NCBI RefSeq assembly: GCF_963855985.1
Contig: NC_087104.1
Location: 1,860,001 to 1,924,000 of the forward strand
Length of the DNA: 64,000 bases
Direction of reading: 5' to 3'
Source: Ostrinia nubilalis
Lineage: Eukaryota; Arthropoda; Insecta; Lepidoptera; Crambidae
How positions within the stretch are numbered: the stretch's first letter is position 1; each line of letters begins with the position of its first letter. Under the pieces are notes generated by a model. The model ran no database searches. It was not told where the DNA came from and saw only the letters and a program-made list of their open reading frames with translations. The translations under genes were made by a program, and so were the position numbers. Of the stretch, positions 51,967 to 61,837 are shown one piece after another.

Positions 51967-52812
51967 TTAATAAGTTCGTTCGCCTCCAGTTTTTTTCAAA
52001 TTTGACATTGAACTTCACAGATTTTTTTGTTGTTGAAATTAGTGCACCCAGTCTCACAAAACTGTAAGTATTCTTTTATGTATTCTGTTTTGAACGACTA
52101 TTGCGATTGAAATAATGAAATGAATATATTTCCAAGGTAAATAAGTAAGAAGTGTAGTGAAAATATAAATATGTGCTTTGTTATTTGTTACAAAAGTTCT
52201 GTTGGTCGAAAACGACCGCATGGGCATATATGAGACCAGAATGTAGGTTTTCTTAGTATAAAGTATTTCAAATAAAAGTCGTGTTTTTTATATAATTAGT
52301 TTATAATTTTATCAAATTATAGCAAATAGTGTAAAATAATGATATTTGGTTAATTTAGGAACTTGTATAATTACACAGTTAGTACAATTTAGCCATGAAA
52401 TGCTGCAAAACACTTGTTTTTTTTTTGCATACTGCACAATTTCTACGAATCTGACCGGTGAGGATCAAATGCTCAGCACACATACCGCCTTTTAGTGGTA
52501 TATTAGAGGGCATTGTGTGTGGTGAAGGTCCAGGTTGAGTTCGAAGAGATCCATTGTTAGAAGCAAATATCTAGCAATTTACCTTCGAATCTCTAAAGTG
52601 TCTACAGATTCTCCAAGTGATCTCGCTATTATGGCAGAGTTATAGATGAGAAGGAAAAAAACGGTTTATGGTATTTTCACATGGTTGATTGATGTCACCG
52701 TCAATATCTAACTCTGGAGTTTCGAAGGTAAATTGCTAGAAATTTGCTTCCAAAATATGGATCTCCTTGAACTCAGCCTGGACCTTCAACACGCCCAGTG
52801 CCGTCTAATATA

Positions 52813-52956
52813 CCACTAAGTGTAAGGCGGTATGGTGCTGAGCATTTGATCCTCACCGGTAAGATTCGTAGAAATTATGCAGTATGCAAAAACATTACTG
52901 TGAAGAAATGCAGTAAGTGCGGTATAAATTTCCATGAAAAATGTTTTGCAGCCTAA
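52813..52956 (+). pseudogene. piggyBac transposase C-terminal cysteine-rich remnant
   Basis: A 47-codon frame to a TAA stop reads ...GAEHLILTGKIRRNYAVCK, then KKCSKCGINFHEKCF. The RR.Y.VC, KKCSKC and FHEKCF spacing fits the zinc-binding C-terminal domain of piggyBac-type transposases. A mirror copy lies on the minus strand at about 52395-52500 (RRNCAVC in reverse). The catalytic domain is absent, so the element must be mobilised in trans if at all. Confidence 0.65.
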
Positions 52957-53568
52957 ATTGTACTAACTGTATAATTATTCAAGTTCCTAAATAAACCAAA
53001 TATGATTATTATACACTATTTGCTATAATCTGTTCAAATTTGTGAACTAATTATATGATGATTACGACTATTATTTGAAAATATATACCAAGAACATTTA
53101 TATTCTAGTCTCATATATGCCCAGGCGGTCGTTTTCGACCAACTGAAAAAAAAATAGTTCCAAGTACTGAAATCCAAAAACTCATCGTGGTTCATGATTA
53201 GGGGCCTATATAGAGTAAATATACCAAATTACATAAAAATCTGGGACCTAAATAGTTCTGGGCATATATAGGTTAATGTTAAGCTACCCACGCATTCACT
53301 TGTTTTTGAAGGAAGAGGTGAAAACTAAAAATTAAAAACTTAAATTCTTGTAATTTTGGGTCAAGCCCCAAATTTAAAGTATTTTTATCGATAAAATTGT
53401 CCCTAGATTTCGCCCTTAAAGTTTCATCACTACATGCCCGGACACATTGTATATTTAGATTTGTATTTACAAATTGCTAATATTAGCGTGGATCGAACCC
53501 ATAATCTAGCGTTATAAAGCCTTAGCAATACGGTACGGTAAAATGCTTACCAACTTTAAGCATAATAA

Positions 53569-53747
53569 TCTATATATATAAAAATGAAACCCGTTTTCCG
53601 TTGTCACGACATAACATGAAAACGGCTTGACCGATTTGGCTGATTTTTTTTTTGTAGTTTTCTAATACTCTGTACAAGGTTTTTACGGAAAAAAATATAA
53701 AGAAAATCTCTACGCTAAGGCGGTACGAAGTTCGCCGGGTCAGCTAG
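53569..53747 (+). mobile_element. Helitron-like element, TTCGCCGGGTCAGCTAG end
   Basis: Starts TCTATATATATAAAAATG, contains ATGAAAACGGCTTGACCGAT, ends with hairpin GGCGGTACGAAGTTCGCC plus GGGTCAGCTAG. Confidence 0.72.
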
Positions 53748-53866
53748 TCTATACTTATAATAAATCTGTAGAGAGGTCAATTCTGTACATCAAATATATT
53801 TTCAAAATAACTATCAGGGGGTGATAAGTGATCGATACTGATGCCAAAAATGCAATCAGTAAAATT

Positions 53867-53907
<41 letters not shown>

Positions 53908-54522
53908 ATGTTCCTTATAGAAACAAAAACTACTCGACGGATTTTATCGAAACTTGGTACAATTATTCTTCATACTCCTGGGCAGGTTATAGTATACTTA
54001 GGAATTCCCAAGGGAACGGGAATTAGCGGGAAAATCCTTTTGTATAAACCGCTTAAGTTAGACGCTTGAAATTTGGCGTGCAGGTATCTTAGTAAACTCA
54101 AAGCTTAGTTATAACTGGATATTGCAAAATTCCCACGGGAACGGGAGTTAGCGGGAAAAAACATTTGTATAAAAAAAAACTAAACTGCTTAAGTTAGACG
54201 CTTGAAATTTGGCATGCAGGTATCTTAGTAAACTTAAAGCTTAGTTACAACAGTATATTGCAAAATTCTTACGGGAACGGGAGTTAGCGGGAAAAAACAT
54301 AATTGTATGAAAAAATCTAAACCGCTTAAGTTAGACGCTTGAAATTTGGCACGCGGGTATCTTAATAAAACTTAAAGCTTAGTTACAACCGGATATTGCA
54401 AAATTCCCACAGCAACGGGAGTCAGCGGGAAAAAACTTTTGTATGAAAAAATCTAAATCGCGTAAGATAGATGAAGGGGGTAAAACGGGATCCACGCGTA
54501 CGAAGTCGCGGGCGGCCGCTAG
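53748..54522 (+). mobile_element. Helitron-like element with internal minisatellite
   Basis: Starts TCTATACTTATAATAAATC immediately after the CTAG of the previous element and ends CGTACGAAGTCGCGGGCGG, CCGCTAG. It contains (TGTC)n at 53870-53906 and a tandem array of about 130-bp units (see next). Its 3' end is the GGATCCACGCGTACGAAGTC class found at 27895. Confidence 0.72.
54000..54480. repeat. Minisatellite, about 130-bp unit, 3-4 copies
   Basis: Each unit holds GGGAACGGGAATTAGCGGGA (or variant), CTTAAGTTAGACGCTTGAAA, TTTGGCATGCAGGTATCTTA and AAAGCTTAGTTA. Starts near 54008, 54130, 54268 and 54403. Confidence 0.8.
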
Positions 54523-55006
54523 TATACCAATAAATAAACAGACTCAAACCAATCATGTTGTAGGCATTTGTAAGAAGTAGGTTTCATCGTTCTACAAAGA
54601 AATCTATGTCATTATCGATTTCAAAACACAAAAGAAACCAGCCAAATGCTAAAGCTGAAATCTACTTTGAGTGGCAGAAACCTTCAAACTGAAATCAAAG
54701 CGGGCATCGGCGTTTCATACGAACACGCTACTGTGATGTAATGTTAAGGCTCTTCTACACGCAACACCAAAAAAAGTATCATGAGCAAGTGACTGACACA
54801 TAATAAAAAAAAGATAAGACTAAAAAGTAGTACCTACTAATTTACTTTTGAAAAATTGGTTAAATTGATTTCCTTTCTGAATTCAAACTTAAAGCATACT
54901 TATTTGCGCAAGATTGAGCAACTTATATTGATCATTATATAAATATTTTTGTATGCCAAATAAACTTAAGAATAGTAGACAGAGTTAAAACAGTTGTTTT
55001 AAAATT
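54523..55006. other. Intergenic, no gene seen
   Basis: Unassigned DNA. Confidence 0.3.
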
Positions 55007-55105
55007 AAGCTGTTACACCACCTAACTTTAACCTAGCTTTTTATATGGAGTTTGACAGATTTTTGACATTTGTCAAAGCTAGTAAGATGGTGCAACCCAG
55101 CCTTA
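55007..55105. mobile_element. GGCTGGGTTGCACCA-family MITE, copy 8
   Basis: AAGCTGTTACACCACCTAAC ... AAGATGGTGCAACCCAGCC, TTA on the right. Internal deletion. Confidence 0.72.
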
Positions 55106-55192
55106 GAATGCTACGTTACTTTTGAGTAAAATGAGCTCTATAGTAGAGCAACATTTACCCAGGTGAAGCCATAGGCAAAAACTAATCTTATA

Positions 55193-56238
55193 CAGTGTGT
55201 CCGGGCTTGTAGTGATCAAACTTTAATGGCGTAATCTATGGACAATTTTATCGATGAAAATACTTCAAATTCGGGGCTTGACCCATTTGTCGCAAAATTA
55301 CGAGGATTTAAGTTTTTAATTTTTATTTTTCACCTCTTCCTTCAAAAACAAGTGAAAACGTGGGTAACTTAACATTAATAAGCGAATATTTGATATCATG
55401 CGATAGTCAATAAAATTATCTATTAGTAGAAGTAGAAAACGGACACAAGTTTCATACATTTTATGGAAGTAAGAATGGATTGAATTAGAAAAAGACATGA
55501 TTTTTTTCACTTCTTTTTCAGTTATTTTCCAACACAAGAAAAACCAGGTCGTTAAAGTATGTTTTATTTGCATTGTATTATTAGTATTTGAGCTATTCTA
55601 CAAAACGAATGTAAATTTATCAGTGTACGTTTATTAGTTTCGACGTAATTGTTGAACAAAGATACCCCTTCCCAGCGGTTTCCATAGCGCACGCGACATG
55701 CGAAAATGCACTGCCTGAAAAAATCACACAACCTATTCCGATTACTATGGAAACCGCTGGGAAGGGGTATCTTTGTTCAATAATTACGTCGAAACTAATA
55801 AACGTACACTAATAAATTTACATTCGTTTTGTAGAATAGCTCAAATACTAATAATACAATGCAAATAAAACATACTTTAACGACCTGGTTTTTCATGTGT
55901 TGGAAAATAACTGAAAAAGAAGTGAAAAAAATCATGTCTTTTTCTAATTCAATCCATTCTTACTTCCATAAAATGTATGAAACTTGTGTCCGTTTTCTAC
56001 TTCTACTAATAGATAATTTTATTGACTATCGCATGATATCAAATATTCGCTTATTAATGTTAAGTTACCCACGTTTTCACTTGTTTTTGAAGGAAGAGGT
56101 GAAAACTAAAAATTAAAAACTTAAATCCTCGTAATTTTGCGACAAATGGGTCAAGCACCAAATTTGAAGTATTTTCATCGATAAAATTGTCCATAGATTA
56201 CGCCATTAAAGTTTGATCACTACAAGCCCGGACACACA
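55193..56238. mobile_element. Large TA palindrome 1, CAGTGTGTCCGGGC ends
   Basis: Arms of about 495 bp with a 55-bp spacer (55691-55746). Left tip CAGTGTGTCCGGGCTTGTAG; right tip CTACAAGCCCGGACACACA. Mirror-image 85-aa frames (55573-55316 minus and 55859-56116 plus) differ at two residues; this follows from the palindrome and is not evidence of a gene. TA at 55191-55192. Confidence 0.85.
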
Positions 56239-56240
56239 TA

Positions 56241-57045
56241 CAGGGTGTTTCTTGTAAGGTGTCAAGCCGAAGGCAGGTGATAGGTGAGGACTAGACCTAT
56301 CGATTTCACCCCCATGTATGTTTTACGATTTTTCATAGTTTAGAAGTTATCGTTATTTTTGTGATTTTTTCAAATTTCATGACCTAGTGGCTTAATTTTT
56401 TTTAAATCTTTTTTTTGGGTTGACTTTTCTCAGATTTCTTTTTTTTGACAGATTCCCTATTAGTTGCAGATATTTGAAAAAAATAATCACCTTCCTATCT
56501 TTGATGCAAGATACAAAATTTTTGCTAGAAACATAAAAAATATGCTTTTAGCAGAACATTCTAAAATTTTCAACTGAAATGTATGAGAAAAAAAAAGAAT
56601 TTCCATAGGTCCAAAATAATTTTAAAAACTGTGCAGTTTTCTGAACTTTCATAATAACACAAAAAAACATGTACTTAACAGGGCATTATTTTCTGTAATC
56701 GCTCTACTAAATTAGTAAGTCGGAGATTCCGTTACATGTTTTTGACTTTCTTAGGACTAACTAATATTTGCAATCCTCTAAGTGTACGTTACGTAGAACA
56801 CGTTTAGAGACAATAACTGAACAGAACATTTTTTATCCACAACGAGGAAGCTCTTGCCCTTCATCTGACCTGATGGAAAGTTGGAAACTGCTGGATGATC
56901 AGCGAGCTTCACCCGGAATCCTAAACCACTGAGGAATTGGCTGTCCTAAATAGGTAGTCTTACCACTAGACCACAGTAGTGATTGTTACTTTACGTTTAA
57001 ATTTGATATACCTACCTATTAGAGTGTGAAAGGAAAGAGAAAGAG

Positions 57046-57125
<80 letters not shown>

Positions 57126-57952
57126 GTGTGTGTCTGTGAGAGAGAGAGAGAGAGAGCAAAAAAGGGTGTAATGATTTAATTTAAAGTAAATGTTCAAAAT
57201 GTCCGTTGCTGACCTGAATGCACATTCGACAACGACACAAAACAATTATTCGTAAATTTACAAAAGCTTCTTGCATTCTAATATGGTTTGTCATCAAAAT
57301 TTTCATATTCCCTTTTGTATACTACATGAAGAGCAAGAGCTTCCACGTTGTGGATAAAAAAAATCTTTTCAGTTATTGTCTCTAAATGTGTTCTACATAA
57401 CGTAAACTTAGGGGATTGCAAATATTACTTAGTCCTAAGAAAGTCAAAAACATGTAACGGAATCTCCGACTTACCACTTTAGTGGAGCGATTACAGAAAA
57501 TAATGGCCTATTAAGTAACTACATGTTTTTTTTGTGTTATTATGAAAGTTTAGAAAACTGCGCAGTTTTTAAAATTATTTTGGACCTATGGAAATTCTTT
57601 TTTTTTCTCATACATTTCAATTGAAAATTTTAGAATGTTCTGCTAAAAGCATATTTTTTATGTTTCTAGCAAAAATTTTGTATCTTGCATCAAAGATAGG
57701 AAGATGATTATTTTTTCAAATATCTGCAACTAATAGGGAATCTGTCAAAAAAAATAAATCTGAGAAAAATCAACCCAATAAAAAGATTAAAAAAAAATTA
57801 AGCCACTAGGTCATGAAATTTGAAAAAATCACAAAATTAACGATAACTTCTAAACTAAGAAAAATCGTAGAGCATACATGGGGGTGAAATCGATAGGTCT
57901 AGTCCTCACCTATCACCTGCCTTCGGCTTGACACCTTACAAGAAACACCCTG
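56241..57952. mobile_element. Large TA palindrome 2, CAGGGTGTTTCTTG ends
   Basis: CAGGGTGTTTCTTGTAAGGT ... ACCTTACAAGAAACACCCTG, TA on both sides (56239-56240, 57953-57954). Arms of about 600 bp. The centre (56850-57340) contains a retroposon-type repeat (GAGCTTCACCCGGAATCC) and the (GT)n microsatellite. Confidence 0.85.
57044..57156. repeat. (GT)n microsatellite with short (GA)n
   Basis: A GT run from about 57044 to 57133 with one C interruption, then (GA)n at 57137-57156. Lies at the centre of palindrome 2. The histidine-threonine frame on the opposite strand is an artefact. Confidence 0.95.
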
Positions 57953-57956
57953 TATA

Positions 57957-59060
57957 CAGTGTGAGTCACGTTAAAGTGTACATATGAAAATAGATGAAAC
58001 TAGACCTATTTTTATCGACAAAAAAGAGGTCAAAAAATTTTTGAGATTTTTTTTTAATTTTTTATAGAATTTTTTTTCTTCCAATTACTTATTGTAAAGA
58101 AAACGTAATAACTTTTAAACTAAGCGGTATATCCTAATAAAATAAAAACAGTAATAATGCTAAATAACAGGCGATGCTAAAAAAATACATAAAATACACA
58201 AAAAATGCCAACAAATAATAAAAAACGATACTTTTTGAAAAAAATCTGCTTAAAAATTCGTGTTTTTTTGGATATTTGATAAATTTCTCCAAAAAATGCC
58301 CCTATAACAGGTGGTTTTTATTACTTTGTATTATTCTCTATCGTATTATCTTTGTAAAACCAAAAATCGCATGTCTTTATCCCTATCACAACATTTACTA
58401 TGATCGTTTGAACAAAGGCCTGCCACAACATTATACTCCGCTACAGGTAGAGACAATTTTAATTTTAACTAAAATGCTTATTTTACTTCGAAATCTTTTG
58501 TTTTTATTTGAAATCTAACTTGTCTTTATCAAAATTAAAAATCTAGAGCCATTTTCAGTTTCGTTATTAACGAAGCGTTGAATGGCGCGCCCGGAGAGGC
58601 TTAGTTCAAACGATCATTGCAAACGTTGTGATAGGGATAGAGACATGCAATTTTTGGTTTTACGAGGGTAATACGATAGAGAATAATACAAAATAATAAA
58701 AACCACCGGTTATAGGGGCATTTTTTGGAGAAATTTATCAAATAACCAAAAAAACACGAATTTAAAAGCAATTTTTTTTCAAAAAGTATCATTTTTTATT
58801 ATTTTTTGGCCTTTTTTGTGTATTTTATGTATTTTTTTAATATCGCCTGTTATTTAGCATTATTACTGTTTTTATTTTATCGGGATATACCGCTTAGTTT
58901 AAAAGTTATTACGTTTTCTTTTCAATAAGTAATTGGAAGAAAAAAAATTCTATAATTTTTTTTTAAAAAATCTCAAAAAATTTTTGACCTATTTTTTGTC
59001 GATAAAAATAGGTCTAGTTTCATCTATTTTCATATGTACACTTTAACGTGACTCACACTG
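57957..59060. mobile_element. Large TA palindrome 3, CAGTGTGAGTCACG ends
   Basis: CAGTGTGAGTCACGTTAAAG ... CTTTAACGTGACTCACACTG, TA on both sides (57955-57956, 59061-59062). Arms about 460 bp with many small differences. Mirror frames at 58276-58518 and 58792-58601 are palindrome artefacts. Centre includes TTGAATGGCGCGCCCGGAGA. Confidence 0.85.
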
Positions 59061-59252
59061 TATAAAAGAAAGTCGTGTTAGTTACACCACTTATAACTCA
59101 AGAACGGCTGAACCGATTTAGCTGAAAATTGTCAGGGAGGTAGTTTAGAGCCAGGAGAAGGACATAGGATACTTTTTATCCCGTTCGAAATAAAAAAAAA
59201 GTCTGCTTATTTATTGCCATTAAGGCGGAACAAAGTTCGCCGGGTCAGCTAG

Positions 59253-60091
59253 TATTTGATAAAGCTTTCAGATGCATTCTGATAATTTTAGCATTAACAT
59301 CATCGTTTTTAACATACCAATAATTGGTGTGTTTGAATAATTATCAAAGAACAAAGTAACTTCAAAACACAACTTAATTTTACGGTAATTCAAAGGCTCT
59401 CTCATGGCAAAAGAAGCATGAACCTATAAATTCAGGTCCTGACATTTTAACGGTCTATAAATTGGTGCTCGTCACTCTAACCTGAAACATAGAGCAGTCG
59501 AACTGTAGCGGGGAAAGTCAAATACGAATTTGTAAAACCAGATGGGTTTAAAATACATTTAAAATTGAGTTTGCACCAGATATGGTTTTTAGACTTTATG
59601 AAGCATTTTGAGAAAAAATTAACGCAAGAAATTAGTCTTTATTATCATATTTTATGGTGAAAACACTTCAGTAACTTGAAACAAGCAAAACCTCGGACGG
59701 ACAGACAGACAGACATAACGAAACTATAAGAGTTCCTTGTAAGGACTACGGAACCCTAAAAAATAACGAAAGTACTTTTAGGTGTTAACTAGCTACTACG
59801 ATAAGTGCGACCCATAGAAAATCGAATGGATTCTTTGAATCGATTTTTATGGGTTCAAAATCGATTATTTCATGAACTTATAAGGCAGCGGAGTTTTGGG
59901 CTGACACTGTGTAGGTTTGTTGTCGACACGAAAAGAAGAATAAGAAGAAGGCAGCAAGAGTTTTCCTTCAGGAACAACATTTCTCATGTAAATAACTACC
60001 CTTCTTCACAAACAATCACAAATGGAACTAAATTAGTGCGAAACAATTACGTGACCAATGAAAATGGTTCCAAGTTTCAAACTTATCTGTA
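59253..60091. other. Intergenic with a repeat end and a small hairpin
   Basis: 59510-59760 ends in GGACGGACAGACAGACAGAC and ACTACGGAACCCTAAAAA, a dispersed repeat end common in this class of genome. 59811-59854 is an imperfect hairpin (CCCATAGAAAATCGAATGG / CAAAGAATC..., closing at TTTTTATGGGT). The 109-aa frame at 59805-60134 has no motif and runs into the Jockey tail. Confidence 0.4.
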
Positions 60092-60155
60092 TTTTTTTTA
60101 TGCATTACAAGGCAGGTATCGCACCTGGTGTTAAGTGAGATGCAGTCTAAGATCT
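60092..60155 (-). mobile_element. Jockey-clade 3' UTR fragment
   Basis: T run, ATGCATTACAAGGCAGGTAT, CGCACCTGGTGTTAAGTGAG. No coding part. Confidence 0.65.
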
Positions 60156-60623
60156 ATTTTATTGTATAATTTTTGTACTACCAAGTCTAAAAGAGCCTTA
60201 ACACAGACCGTTGCGAAGTGAGCCTGAAAAGACGTGTCAGCTGTTGATGTGGGTCAGATTTTCAGGAAAGTTCGAATAAGCTAAACCGCTGATTCTTGTG
60301 TAGTTGCAATAAGGTCTATTTCACAACAAAAACTTTTCAAGTTTTATGTGGCTGTACTTGCTTTGGAATTTAGTGTAAACGCTCTACTATTATTATGAAT
60401 GAACTGACTGACATTCAAATTAATTTCGCAGGTTTATTTATGCGTTGGGGACAGGACGTGGAGTTTGTTTTTGTGGGTGCTAATTAAATGCTGTATTTAG
60501 AGTAAGAGCATGTTATTTCTATGTAGGTTAAGATGTTGATATAAGATAAAGTATGTTTCTTGAAATGAAATTGTATATTTTATTACTAAAAATAGGTAAC
60601 GCAGGTCAGACAGATATTACAAC
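60156..60623. other. Intergenic, no gene seen
   Basis: Unassigned DNA. Confidence 0.3.
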
Positions 60624-60735
60624 ATTACTATAAGACGCACAGGGTGATACACGAACCAATCACAGAGCTCTATTCAAAGCTGTGCGTTCGATTTGCTGCT
60701 TCACTTAAGCAAGCATCGTTTGTGAATACGGGCGT
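60624..60735. mobile_element. CGCCCGTATTCACAAA-family MITE, copy
   Basis: ACATTACTATAAGACGCACA ... ATCGTTTGTGAATACGGGCG. The left outer tip is missing (begins at ACATTACTAT). Confidence 0.72.
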
Positions 60736-60827
60736 GAAAGTTATTGCCTAAAACATTATTATTCTCTCATTCTCAGCACTCATACATATTAATTTTAACA
60801 AAACTGCCAATAAAATAAATAAAATTC

Positions 60828-60898
60828 GGCCTGATCATCACTTACCATTAGGTGAGATACAGGCCAAGAGCTTCCTCGTTGTGGATATAAAAAAAAAT
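60828..60898 (+). mobile_element. Non-LTR 3' tail, GGCCAAGAGCTTCCTCGTTG
   Basis: CGGCCTGATCATCACTTACC, AGGTGAGATACAGGCCAAGA, TTCCTCGTTGTGGATAT then an A run (60890-60897). The A run directly abuts MITE copy 9. Confidence 0.6.
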
Positions 60899-60899
60899 T

Positions 60900-61025
60900 A
60901 AGGCTGGGTTGCACCATTTTACTTTAACTTTGACAAACGTCAAAACTCTGTCAAATTCCTTACAAAAAACCCCGGATAATGTTACATAGAGTTACGGTCA
61001 AAGTTAGGTAGTACAAATCAGCCTA
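60900..61025. mobile_element. GGCTGGGTTGCACCA-family MITE, copy 9
   Basis: GGCTGGGTTGCACCATTTTA ... GGTAGTACAAATCAGCC, TAA on both sides. Confidence 0.75.
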
Positions 61026-61544
61026 AATGAATTTTATTGAACTTTACGTTTGTTTTTAATGAAATGAACAAATCATTAAAATTTAAAATTGGAGAATGCT
61101 TTTAGCAATAAGTCCACCTTTTGCGTCTCTATTTTTTCAATAAGTAAATCCCCAATTACATACTTATGTCAAAGCTAAAATCATAAATCTCTAATTCAAT
61201 TAGACAAAAAACACAAGGGCAAACCCGTGGGCAGCGCCTAGTACGGCGAATACCATAGGGAGTTAAGCCCTCCGACAATCCATCAAATCATACCAACTTG
61301 TACTGACAGTGATGTATTAACTTATTTAATCACGTGAACATATTTTACTTTTTACTTTTTTTCGCTTAAAATCGTGGAAGGGTGTGAAAATGATGGGTTT
61401 AAATTTTGTTGATTTGTTTGGACTTGTAGGGGATATTATTGATCATCTGATCATTTATTTTCTGTTTCAGAAGCACAAATTTCTCTAATTTATAAGAGGC
61501 AAATACATAGAAGATTAGGCCCGGGGTTTATAGGCGTCTAGTCG
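61026..61544. other. Intergenic, no gene seen
   Basis: AT-rich. A possible degenerate Helitron-like end AACCCGTGGGCAGCGCCTAG lies at 61222-61241. Confidence 0.3.
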
Positions 61545-61808
61545 TATTTGTCCTTTATACATTTGTCAACAACTTCGAGTGTAGTGTCTCCAACCTTCAG
61601 AGGAGTGGGTATAACACGGACATTTGACATGATTTTTCTCTTTGTCGATGTTCATTTTAAGACCCACTTGTTGAGAGGCTCCACTAAGAGGCCATCGAAC
61701 ATTGTGTCAATGTGCCTAGATCCTCCACGGTCTCAGCCATGACTACGATATCGTCCGCGAATCGAAGGTGTGTGATGTACTCGCCATTGATATTTATGCC
61801 GATTGCGC
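61545..61808 (-). pseudogene. RTE-clade reverse transcriptase fragment with FADD box
   Basis: Read in reverse, the DNA gives GININGEYITHLRFADDIVV, then MAETVEDLGTL. After frame breaks it continues with segments resembling the RTE palm/thumb that follow the catalytic box, including a NVRVIPTPL-like strand near 61610 and TTLEVVDK near 61570. FADD is the polymerase active site. Stops and shifts show decay. The fragment is cut at its 5' side near 61838 by a Helitron-like insertion. This is the only RTE piece in the window that reaches the catalytic domain. Confidence 0.7.
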
Positions 61809-61837
61809 TCCACTCCGAACACGCCGAATCCGCTCAC

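Larger units (their letters stand above)
51622..53272. mobile_element. piggyBac-like TTAA element, palindromic and non-autonomous
   Basis: Termini CCCATATATGCCCAG / CTGGGCATATATAGG, flanked by TTAA at 51618-51621 and 53273-53276. Subterminal copies of the tip recur inside (GGGCATATATGAGACC at 52232; GGTCTCATATATGCCC-like at 53108) beside GGTCGAAAACGACC. The interior from about 52200 to 53150 is a large imperfect palindrome, each half containing the end of a transposase-like frame. A 206-bp hairpin is inserted at 51761. Confidence 0.8.
51318..53450. mobile_element. Half-copy of the large TA palindrome, with nested TTAA element
   Basis: Matches the right half of 55193-56238: CTGGGAAGGGGTATCTTTGT, CGACCTGGTTTTTC, GCTATCGCATGATAT, then after the insert GCTACCCACGCATTCACTTG, AAGGAAGAGGTGAAAACTAA and ATGCCCGGACACATTGTA. 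Only one arm is present. It is split at TTAA by the 51622-53272 element. Confidence 0.8.
55186..59252 (+). mobile_element. Helitron-like element hosting a 3.9-kb palindrome array
   Basis: The 5' end TCTTA follows a degenerate Helitron-like 3' end (AGGCAAAAACTAA, to 55185). After the array the element resumes at 59063 (TAAAAGAAAGTCGTGTTAG), continues with AACGGCTGAACCGATTTAGC, and ends GGCGGAACAAAGTTCGCC plus GGGTCAGCTAG (59249-59252). The intact family member is about 200 bp, so most of this span is insertion. Confidence 0.65.

Noticed and set aside
55316..56116. Pair of near-identical 85-aa proteins, as if duplicated genes
   Set aside because: They are mirror readings of the two arms of palindrome 1; identity follows from the inverted repeat.
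57012..57245. Histidine/threonine-repeat protein
   Set aside because: Translation of the (GT)n microsatellite.
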